A stretch of 64,000 bases of DNA, from positions 135,882,960 through 135,946,959 of the forward strand of contig CP136062.1 in assembly GCA_032622095.1 (NCBI GenBank). The letters are read 5' to 3'. The notes below the pieces were generated by a model. It saw only the letters and a list, made by a program, of their open reading frames with translations, did not search any database and was not told where the DNA came from. The position numbers and the translations under genes are program-made. The DNA is from Siphonodentalium dalli. Taxonomy: Eukaryota; Mollusca; Scaphopoda; Gadilida; Siphonodentaliidae. This document shows positions 54,148-64,000 of this stretch, in pieces. Every line of letters starts with the position of its first letter. Position 1 is the first letter of the stretch.

Positions 54148-57100
54148 ATGGCCCCCAAGAGGTGGACCACGATTTCGCGGGCATTTCAGAGGCCACTACT
54201 AGTTACTGTTTGGAACATTGATGGCCTTCAAACTAAAGATTTTGATAAATATCTGGACATAGAATTCAGAAATTCAATAAGTCGCTATGATATTATTGGA
54301 TTAGTTGAAACTCATATCACACACAATATCCCTTGTCCCCTTGGTGATTTTAAAATTTATCATAAATTTAGGAAACAAAATGAAAAAGCAAATAGGACAT
54401 TTGGGGGTATAAGTATTCTTTTGAGGAAGACAATAGCAGATGGGGTATCTGTTTTACCAAATAGTAATTCAAATTTACAATGGATTAAACTCCACAAAGA
54501 CTTTTTCAACTTACAAAGGGATATTTTCTTATGTTTTACTAATCTTCCTCCTGAGAACTCAACATATAGTTGTAAAAATGGTAACCAATTTGAATATCTG
54601 GTAGAGGAGGTTGAAAATTTTTCCAAATTGGGCCACCTTATGTTGTGTGGTGATTTTAATGCTCGGTGTGCCAACCGCCCAGACTACACATCAGAAATAT
54701 CAAATTTGGATTACCTTGCTGATTTCCCAGATAATGATAGAAACACTTATTCCTCGACTCCCCGAGTCTCACAAGATAATTCAGTGTGTGCTAGGGGATC
54801 TCAACTACTTGAACTCTGTGTAAGTGCCAAACTTCGTATTCTAAATGGAAGACTGTTTGGAGACATGTTAGGTAAACTCACTTCACACTGTTCATTAGGC
54901 AGTAGTGTTATTGATTAGTTCATTGTTAGTGAAGATATTTACAACAAATTTCTGTATATGAAAGTTCACAAATTTAAACGCTCTTTATCAAACCACTGTC
55001 AAATTTCAACAGCCATTGCAACTATACCCAATACACTAATAACTTATGTAGCAAAAGACAGCTGGTAAGTAATTCAGAGTCTTTATGTTTGAGACCTAAA
55101 TTCATATGGAAAGAAAACTCAATTCAAGATTTTCAGAAAGCTTTGCAATCCCAATCTATTTGTCAATCAATAACTGAATTTCTTAGTAATCCATATGAGG
55201 CTAACCATACAAACTGTATAGTGAATGAGTTTACCTCGATCATCACCCAAGCAGCAGAGTTGTCTCTACCTAAGAGAGTACATAGACCCAATGATAATAA
55301 TGAGCTGATTTCAAAACCTAAACACAAAAAGTGGTTTGACACTTCATTGAGAGGACTACGTAGAAGTCTTGATCATTGTAGTAAACAACTTGGTTTACAC
55401 CCTTTCGATAGACAGTTGCGTAATAAATATTTTCAAATGAGTAAACTATATAATAAGTCTCGGGAAAAAAAAGCGGCGTAAATATTATTGCGGTGTATAT
55501 GACGAGTTGGACGCTATCCCCCATGGACATCAAAAAGACTTCTGGTCAGCCATCAACAAAATAAAGAAGGCTGAGCATGGCAGCGTCACATCTCCTATTG
55601 AAGCAGATAATTGGCTTAACTACTTCAAAACTCTTAATACTGTATCCCCGGAAAAAGAGGAAATAGCACAGGGCTTAGATGTAAAGTTTTCCAATTTAGC
55701 CAAACCAGAATCTGATTCCATTCTTGATCAAACTATATCATGCAAAGAAATATCGCAGGCATGTCTGAAACTAAAAAATAACAAGAGTAGTGGAAAGGAT
55801 CGAATTATCAATGAAATGCTCAAATACGGCCAACTTGCGCTTCTGCCGTGTCTTGAGAAACTTTTTAACACAATTTTAAATACAGGTCATTATCCAAAAT
55901 GTTGGGCAGAGGGACTAATCACACCTATCTTCAAAACTGGTGATCCTTTAGAGCCCACTAATTATCGTGGCATAGCAATAACAAGTTGTCTATCAAAGCT
56001 ATTTAACAATATACTGAATAAACGTTTGGAAAACTACCTAGAGAATAAAAACATCATGCATGAGGAACAAATTGGTTTCAAAGCAGGATGTCGCACAACT
56101 GACCACATATTTAAATTGAAGACAATTATTGACAAATACCTTAATAAGTCACAATATGTATATTCTTGTTTTATTGATCTGCGTAAAGCATTTGATTCTA
56201 TACTTCATCCTGGTTTGTTTCTAAAGCTTAGAACGGCTGGTATATTGGTGGTAAGTTCAGCTCTATCATTGAGTCAATGTACTCTAAGATAAATCTTAAT
56301 GTCCTTTTAACAGGGAATGCCATTTATACGGAAAGTTTCCCATCCAGCGTTGGTGTATTCCAGGGCGATTGTTTGAGTCCTAGTTTATTTTCACTCTATA
56401 TGAATAATATTGTTGACTGTTTTGATTATTCTTGCAGCCCAGTTTCATTGGGCGGGAAACATATCAACTGTTTATTATATGCAGATGACCTTATCCTGTT
56501 GTCAGAAACTTCAAGTGGACTGCAAAATTGCTTAGATAAATGTTGCTCATACTTTCAGGAATAGGGTCTAGATATTAATTATTCTAAATCAAAAACAATG
56601 ATTTTTAATAAGGCAAGCTGTTTAATTAAAAGCCAGTTCACTATGAATACCCAAATTATTGAATCTGTTATAAATTATCGATATCTTGGAATATTATTCT
56701 GCCTGAATAGCAATTTCAACCAAGCTCTCAATGATATTTATCAAAGAGCATCTAAAGCCTTTTTCAAAATTAAAAGTACCTTCAATGACATGCCGTTCAA
56801 TCCGAGAAAATTCATGCATGTATTCGATCAAACAGTGAAACCGATTCTATTGTACTCATCTGAGATTACTGTACTGGAATGCTTTCAATTAAGAGCCTTA
56901 AAAAGGACTTGAGTATATAATGTTTGAAAACAACCCCACTGAGAAATTAAATAGAAGCATGTGTAGATATCTATTGGGGGTTCACAAAAACTCAACACTA
57001 CTTGCAATTTATGGTGATCTCGGCAGATATCCACTTTACACAGATATAATATTGAATATGGTCAAATATTGGAAAAGACTGCATGATGGTTCCCTTAAAG

Positions 57101-57705
57101 ACCATCTGCTGAGAGAAGCCCTCACTGATAATGTTAACATGGTAGGTTGTAACCAACACTGTTGGCTCCAATCTATCTATAATTTCCTTAAGAAGTTGGG
57201 ATTTGAACACCTTATCCAGTAACCTGATTCTATTACCCCGAAAGTCATGCACTCTATTCAGGTCACTCTGAAGAAAAAGTTCACTTATAAATGGAAATTG
57301 GATTTGGAGAAAAGTTCAAAATTAAGAACATATAGACTATTCAAAAATGATTTCAAATATGAAGAGTACCTTGATCAAATAAAGGATATTAATGACAGAA
57401 AATGTTTGTCTAGATTTCGTATCAGTGCGCATAGATTACAAATAGAAATAGGCAGATACTCATCGAAAGAGAATGATGTCAAGGACCGAGTTTGTACAAA
57501 GTGCAATCTTGGAGTAACTGAGGATGAGGCCCACTTCCTATTACAATGTCCCAAACATGATATGGTACGTAATAATTTAATTGTCCCACTTCTTTCACAA
57601 AGTATCCAAACTGAAGCTTACTACACACAACTCATTTGGTTAATGAACAAAACAGAGCCCAAATATATAAAAAAGATAGCCAGGTTTTGTTCTCTTTGCT
57701 TTTAG
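54148..57705 (+). pseudogene. Degenerate LINE ORF2 (endonuclease - reverse transcriptase)
   Basis: 54148-55066: endonuclease with VTVWNIDGL, IIGLVETH, GGISILLRK, CGDFNAR and SNHCQIS, broken by TAG at 54916 and TAA at 55065. 55089-55481 (another frame): linker. 55507-56270: reverse transcriptase with LKNNKSSGKDRI, ITPIFKTGDP, NYRGIAITSCLSKLF, EEQIGFKAG and FIDLRKAFDS. A frameshift near 56240-56280 leads to GVFQGDCLSPSLFSLYMNNI and the catalytic LLYADDLILLS. TAG at 56562 and a frameshift near 56910 follow. The C-terminus (57247-57705) has CTKCN...HFLLQCPKHD, a CCHC-like nucleic-acid motif. At least four stops and four frame changes make it inactive. Clade is not assigned. Confidence 0.92.
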
Positions 57706-58436
57706 CAGGGCTCTCTCAAGCATGATGGTCTTCTTATGCCCATGGGAGTAACCCTAGTAATGCCTCTACTACTGCTCACAGTCACTGCATATAAACTTCT
57801 GATTTACATGTACGATACACCAATCGTACAACTTAAGGCTCACCACTACTATTCCGTTGATTTAATTATTTTCATACAGGTTAATACTTAAACATGTGGT
57901 CAGGGTTTCAGACCAAATTTTACAAAACCTATTTTACATTTCATCTAAATTCTTCTTATGTCGTAAATTAAGATGTTTGGAATAGGATGTGCCATTTGGT
58001 ATTCATATTTTAAACTTAAATTTAAATGCTGTTGCAACTGGAGCTCTGAAACCATGATTACATCTTTAATAAATCACAGTATATTATAAATCTGATATTA
58101 ACTTCAAGTACCTAGCTCCATGTAAGGGTAATACCATAACATAACCCTAGTGTAAAACTAACTTTACTCAATGATGAAATTAACTAATTTTAAGGAATCT
58201 ACTCATTTAGAATTTCATACTGTACTAGTGTAATCAGCACATAGCCATTGGAAATACACATTGAGGCATTATTAGAGTTACTCCCCATTATACAGAAAAC
58301 TGGTGCTCGTTATTATTATAGTTATATTATTTATTATTTTATTATTTATTGTTATATTTTCTTCTCTTCTTCTACTATTTACAAAATTTGATGTTCCGAC
58401 ATGGAGCTTTCGTTATCGAATAAAATCTTGAATCAT
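57706..58436 (+). other. LINE 3'UTR
   Basis: Non-coding, A+T-rich, ending with a TTATT-rich stretch (58310-58360) and the AATAAA-containing terminus. Confidence 0.75.
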
Positions 58437-59749
58437 AGTGACATACTCACAGTTGAGTACCGGTGTTCTAAAATATAAGTATGGTTGTAAAATAAGTATG
58501 GTTTTTGCGTCTGCGCATGTTCACTCCTCCCACAAACCGTAGGTCGCGCCTCGGTGGGAAACAGTGTCACCAAAGAGTGGGTGTTAAGCACCGATCATCA
58601 AACAAGTGAAAATATTAATTTCCACAACAAAATTTAATGTGTCAACACAAGAATTTATGGCATTCTTGTCCACAATTATTTTATATTCTACATTAGACTC
58701 TCTCTGCGTCCGCATTGATTTATAAATATATTTATACGGATATATACATACATGTGCGTCTATACTATTGACCCGACAAATTTGTTTAATTTGGCTGTTC
58801 GTAAAATACATATTTATTTTTTTCTGACAAATAAGTATCGTTTGCATATGTCAAATGTGCATGAATTAATTGCTGGAGAGAGGTTAGCAGTTTAGTGATT
58901 TTTTTTATCAATGGTCGTACAAAAATACCACTAAGGATATACGTTAACCGACATCTTTTCGGTTGCAAAACATGTATTGATTTTTCTGACAAATAAGTAT
59001 GGTTGTCAAATGGATACGATTGGAGGGCGGATTAGCAGTGATGCATGATGTTGGTAAAGATAACCATGTAGGCCTATACAACAAAAACATTTGGGAATAA
59101 AATTGCTCATAGTAGCTTACTTTACAATTCTTAAGGCTTAACATTGACCCGACATATCCTTTTCGTTCGCAAAATAAGTAGTCCTATTGATTGACAAATA
59201 AGTATTGGTTGACAAATAAGTATGGTTGTAAAAATAGCTATGTATATATGTGACTGGAGAGCGAATTAGCAGGGATGATGTCGGTCGAGAATACCACACA
59301 AAAAGTACATTTTGGAATAAAACCGCATACTATTTTACGAATGTCACAAGGCTTGTAACATTGACCCAACATTCTTTCGTTCACAAAATAAGTATTGATT
59401 GACAAATAAGTATGGTTGTCAAATAGCTAGGTACCTTTATATGGTTCGAGAGCGGATTAGCAGGGATGATGTTGGTCGAAATTACCACACAAAAAGAATA
59501 TTTGGGAATAGAAGTGGATACTTATTTTACAAATGTCTTAATGCTTGTAACAATATTTATGGGAAGCCAAAGCGCAAATAAGGACATTAAATTTTTTTAA
59601 AAGCATTACCTGACACACCTGTTGATATTGGCAGAGTCCGGCGCGCGCGCGGCCACCACACATTAGAGTCCACCACACAGGGGAAGACTATTTTATTTTT
59701 GAGGGAAGATCTATATTGATGGGGCATGAAATATAGGCCTACATGAGTT

Positions 59750-59845
59750 AAAGCACAAATATTTTAGCTTAATTACAAATATCTGCGCTTAAAACACAAC
59801 TATTTTTGCATATCTCAAATAATTGCGCTTAAGCTAAAATATTGA
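59750..59845. repeat. Degenerate GCGCTTAAG palindrome array
   Basis: 'aagcacaaatattttagcttaa', 'atctgcgcttaaaacacaac' and 'aattgcgcttaagctaaaat' are weaker relatives of the 44042 and 51247 arrays. Confidence 0.55.
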
Positions 59846-61003
59846 CCCGACATTTTTTTGTATTGATTTTTCTAATAAGTATGGTTGTCAAATGGGTAGA
59901 CGTACTGGAGAGCGGACTAGCAGATAAGATGCTGGTCAAGATTATCACACAAAAATAACATTTGGGAATCGCGCGTTATGTATACTTTTTAGGTTTGGTG
60001 TGTATGTATCTATATGTTTAATTATATGTTTCTTCCCTTCCAGACGAAGTTTATACAACGCTGGGGACATCAGATATATGCATGTGATCAGAGACGCTAA
60101 AACACAAGATCCAACAAATTGAATTATATATGGAAAATGAACAATATTATGCTTCAAATTTCAGGAATGAATTGTGTTTTATTCGTCTTTATTGTGTTAT
60201 TCGAAGTTCAAAATAGATCATTCCATACACAAATTGCATCTGATTTCTGTGTTAATCCAATTTAGTTATTAATTAATGCCCCACGAACAACCCATGGAAC
60301 GGCTTACAAATCTGAATGTCGTGACTTTGTCGTTGGTTTGTTTTTTAATTTGTAAGTAAAATAAGTATTGGTTTTTCTGACAATAAGTATGGTTGTGAAA
60401 TAGCTCCTTATGGTTGGAGAGCGGATTATCGATAATGATGGGAGTCATCTTTTAAGATTATCATACTAAAAGAACATCTGCAGCAGAAATGCATACCGAT
60501 TTTACAATTGTTTTAAGGCTTCTAACATTATAAACATGACATTTTTTCGATTGTAAAATAAGTATTGATTTTTTTTTGGACAAATAAGTATGGTTGTCAA
60601 ATAGCTATATAGGTATGGTTGGAAAGCGGATTAGCAGGGATGATGTTGGCCGAGACTCTTACCCGAAAAGAACATTTATAAATAGAACTGCATTCGTATT
60701 TCACAATTGTTTTAAGACTTCTAACATTGACATGACATTTTTTCGTTTGCAAAATAAGTATCGATTTTGTAACAAATAGGTATGGTTGTCTAATATGTAT
60801 GTATATATATGTATAACTGGTTGGGCAAGTGTTACATGAATGAATTGATCGATACGAAAATAACATTTGGAAAGATACCATACACAATAAGTCTTGATTT
60901 TTTTCTGACAAATAAGTATATATGGCTGTGAAATGGATATGACTGCCATGGAGAGCGGTTTGGGATGATGTTGGTCGAGATTATCACACAAAAATAACAT
61001 TTA

Positions 61004-62000
61004 TGGTGCGTTCACATGTACCTGCAAGAAAATATCTGCAAGAAAATATCAGATACAATTGTACCCTTATATTTTCTTGCTGCAAAGATTAAGCCCGTGA
61101 GAACGCGGCGGTTTTGGTGGCATTGATTCAGCTCAATCAGAACACTATATTAGTCGTGCTGGTTAAGTGAATTGGGTCTGGTAAACAACCTATAGTCCAT
61201 ATCGGCAATTCATAATATGGCATTTCCAACTGTTGACGTGTATTACCGTATATATATATAGAGTCGGTGGGATGAGGCACTCACCCACCTGTAGCTACGT
61301 TGCTCTCACGCACAAAGACCTTGTATATAATGAGAAAGTGTTCACCATGCAGTTGGAAATTTCATTTCTGACACTATTACACCAACAGTGGGTTGAAATT
61401 GTTCTGGTTGCCTGAATTTCCAACCAGTAATGTATGTCGAATTTGTTGTTTAGACCAACATTTGCATCTCGATCGTCCTACTTTTGGTCAAAATATTGGT
61501 TTGACGTTTCCTCTATGTCTCTCCCGGAGTCCCTCCCTGGTGTCCAGTCAACATTCAAGTTAAAAAAAACACAAGGCATGTGAGGTATACCAGGTCAGAA
61601 ATTCAAAGGCGATGGGGAGGGGTGCAAACGTGGATTGACGGAAACACTCTATATATATACGCCTCTATATATTCATACAATACTTCAGCGATTCTGTTGA
61701 CCCATCTAAAATGGAATTACGAGATCAGTTGTTGAAACAGACGATACTATTGGTGGATCATAACTCGAGTGCGTGAACGGTTACATAACTCGAGTGCGTG
61801 AACGGTTACAGCGAATGCCTTAGAGATTATTTTACGGATGCCGATGACCACCAATCAAGGTGAACACATATCACACACAGGCGACAACATAACCGTCCAC
61901 TGCCTCCATCGGATATTTTCGTGTATTACTTTTTTTTATTGGTCAAGTTAGTCACATGGGGCATACCTGATATTTTCTTGCCTGTCATGTGTACGCGCCA
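61004..62000. mobile_element. 997-bp DNA transposon inside the satellite array (Harbinger-like)
   Basis: TGGTGCGTTCACATG at the left is mirrored by CATGTGTACGCGCCA at the right; 'caagaaaatatc' follows in both arms. Flanks are TTA and TTG, close to a 3-bp duplication, and satellite text resumes on either side. The interior has a poly-C family fragment (61330-61640) and a 25-bp tandem duplication (61761-61810, TAACTCGAGTGCGTGAACGG). No ORF. Confidence 0.62.
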
Positions 62001-62369
62001 TTGAATATGCATACTTGTTTCACAATTGTTTAAGGCTTCTAACATAGATATTACATTTTCATTTGCAAAATAAGTATTGATATTTCTGACAAAAATGTAT
62101 GTTTGGCAATAACATATGGGCAATAAAACTGCATAGTAAGCTTAATTTACCATTTTTTACAATTGTTTTAAGGCTATTAATATTGACTCGACATCCTTTT
62201 GTTCGCAAAATAAGTCCGAAAGGAACATTTGGAAAAAATCATGCATCCTTATTTTCTACCTGGTTTATTAGTCCACGTTCACAAGTCAGGCATAACAAAA
62301 GATGGACTGTCGTCCGGTATATATACCCCCTTGTGGCATACCACCTAATGTGGGCATACCTATAACATG

Positions 62370-63003
62370 CCTAAACAGACATCGGGTGGACCAAAAAGCC
62401 AACATTTGCATATAAAGAACGGAAACTCGAACAAAACGATTGAATCCTCTATTGAATGTCCCCATAATAGTGAACATCCATACATACTTTCATTGAGATC
62501 CGAGGACTACCTGTTCAAGGACATATATATGCATAACTCTAGGTTGGAAAAGCCAAACAAAACAATGGAACCCTCTATTGAATGTTCTCATAGTAGTGTA
62601 CATCCATACCAAATTTCATTGTTGCAGTTATGACACGAACAGACATCGGACAGACCAAAAAGGCAACATTTTTAAATAAACAAAGATGAATAACTCTAGA
62701 ATGGAAATGAACAGCCAGACCGAATTTCATTGATCGATCCCCAGCACAACTGTTGAAGTTATGACATGAACAGACACCAGACTGACAAAAAAGCCAACAT
62801 TTCCAGAGAAATGAAGATGAATAACTCTAGAATGGAAAATCCGAACAAAACGATGCAACCCTCTATTTAATGGCATCATACCTAATTTTATAGAGATCAG
62901 ATCACTACTATTCAAGTTATGACATCAACAGACATCTGACGGACGGACGGACAGGTGAATAACGGTATACCCCCCTTTTTTTTTCAAAAAGGGGGTATAA
63001 TCA
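62370..63003. repeat. SINE-like repeat, about four tandem rounds
   Basis: 'gacagacc-aaaagccaacatt', 'gatgaataactctagaatggaaa', 'cgaacaaaacgat' and 'aaccctctatt-aatg' recur at about 62376, 62555, 62650 and 62780. It closes with ACGGACGGACGGACAGG and a 'taccccccttttttt...aaaaagggggtataatca' hairpin. Confidence 0.65.
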
Positions 63004-64000
63004 TATCCCCTGCATCATATATCAGTATGATGATATGAATCGTTCTATGTAGTTAATTCCCTGACAGCTTTCCGTTTAAAAAATAAGTATTGATTTTTTT
63101 CTGACAAATAAGTAGGCCCTATGGTTGTCCCATAGGTATTTTGACATGGCTGGACTGGAGGGGGATTAGCAGGAATTATTTTTATCTAGATAATCATACA
63201 AAAAGGTCAGATATTGCAATAAAATTCCCAAATTATTTTACAAATCGTTTTAAGGCTTAACAGCGACCCGACATTTTTTTTAATTTGTTAGTAAAATAAG
63301 TATTGATTTTTCTGACAAATAAGTATGGTTGTCACATATGTATATAGACATGGTTTGAGACTGGAGAAGGGTTAGCAGGAATGATTTTTATCTAGATAAT
63401 CACACAAAAAGAAAACTATATGGGAATGAAATTTGCATACCTAGTTTACAGATCTTTTTAAGGCTTAACAGCGACCCGATAATTTTTTTAATTTGTAAGT
63501 AAAATAAGTATTGATTTTTCTGACAAATAAGTATGGTTGTCAAATAGCTCGGTATGGCTGGAAAGCAGATTATCAGGGATGATGGGAGTCATCTTTTAAG
63601 ATTATCATACTAAAAGAACATCTGGAAGCAAAAATGCATACCGATTTTACAATTGTTTTAAAGCTTCTGACAGTAACATGACATTTTTTCGATTGCAAAA
63701 TAAGTATTGATTTTTTGACAAATAAGTATGGTTGTCAAATAGCTTTATAGGTATGATTGGACATCGGATTAGCAGGGGTGGTATTGGTCGAGATTCTTAT
63801 ACGAAAAGAACATTTAGAAATAGAACTGCATACGTATTTCACAATTGTTTTAAGGCTTCTAACGTTGACATGACATTTTTTTTTCGTTTGCAAAATAAGT
63901 ATCGATTTTGTAACAAATAAGTATGGTTGTCTAATGGGTATGTACATATGTTTAATTGGTTGGACAAGTGTTACATGAATGATTTGATCGATAAGAAAGG

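Larger units (their letters stand above)
54125..58436 (+). mobile_element. APE-type LINE (non-LTR retrotransposon), near full-length ORF2
   Basis: The coding part (54148-57705) is followed by a ~730-bp 3'UTR ending in ATCGAATAAAATCTTGAATC at about 58417-58436, a typical LINE 3' terminus. Domain order is endonuclease, reverse transcriptase, C-terminal Cys/His motif. No ORF1 is recognised upstream, so the 5' end is probably truncated or non-canonical at about 54125. The 3' junction abuts the satellite-like array ('aaataagtatggttg' at about 58475). Confidence 0.88.
58780..64000. repeat. Satellite-like array, ~195-215-bp unit, runs off the window
   Basis: CAAATAAGTATGGTTGTCAAAT recurs near 58990, 59203, 59398, 59875, 60378, 60578, 60770, 60905, 63102, 63316, 63519, 63716 and 63911, mostly 192-214 bp apart. 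Each unit also has 'gagagcggattagcagggatgatg', 'acaaaaagaacattt', 'tttacaattgttttaaggcttctaaca' and 'aaaataagtattgat'. Blocks are separated by insertions at 59590-59850, 61004-62000 and 62240-63003. Frames of 60-70 aa inside it are unit translations. Confidence 0.85.

Noticed and set aside
60594-63920. Similar 61-62-aa frames at 60594-60779 and 63732-63920 (and a weaker one at 59399) that look like a small conserved protein family
   Set aside because: They are translations of the ~200-bp satellite unit, begin at TTG rather than ATG, and their similarity follows directly from the DNA duplication.

Overview
The window is animal nuclear DNA, A+T-rich, with long introns and intergenic space filled by short repeats. 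The dense non-autonomous DNA transposons, the frequent TACATGTA words and the GGACGGACGG-type repeat tails suggest a marine lophotrochozoan, most likely a mollusc. This is inference from sequence texture, because no species-diagnostic gene is present.

One intact protein-coding gene is supported. It is a four-exon minus-strand gene (coding 36554 down to 27533, 456 aa) of the MATCAP/KIAA0895 family, the microtubule-associated tyrosine carboxypeptidases that remove the C-terminal Tyr of alpha-tubulin. All three introns have GT-AG ends and matching phases. The zinc-protease motif HEIGTH is split across the exon 2/exon 3 junction. The introns and the putative 3'UTR carry several copies of one palindromic MITE.

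Everything else that can be recognised is transposon-derived. From left to right: foldback and poly-C repeats (0-5 kb); TTAA-flanked elements, one carrying a nested insertion (6-8.6 kb); hAT-type MITEs with 8-bp target duplications (4.8, 10.4, 23.9 kb); a 3.1-kb non-autonomous hAT with a perfect 8-bp duplication (16.1-19.3 kb); a Harbinger-like element with a nested hAT-like element (19.9-21.7 kb); the MATCAP locus (27.5-36.6 kb); a MULE transposase relic split by a 1.86-kb hAT-like insertion (37.9-40.5 kb); a 497-bp palindrome (43 kb); a 5'-truncated LINE tail (47 kb); a 5.3-kb foldback element whose ~0.6-kb inverted arms are built of motifs spaced 19-21 bp (48.6-53.8 kb); a decayed APE-type LINE (54.1-58.4 kb); and a ~200-bp-period satellite-like array that runs off the right edge (58.8-64.0 kb) and is itself interrupted by another DNA transposon.

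No tRNA, rRNA or CRISPR was found. The strongest candidate for something undescribed is the 48.6-53.8 kb foldback element with its helically phased YAAT boxes. Next are the dispersed arrays of a 20-bp perfect palindrome and the hairpin MITEs attached to MATCAP exons.
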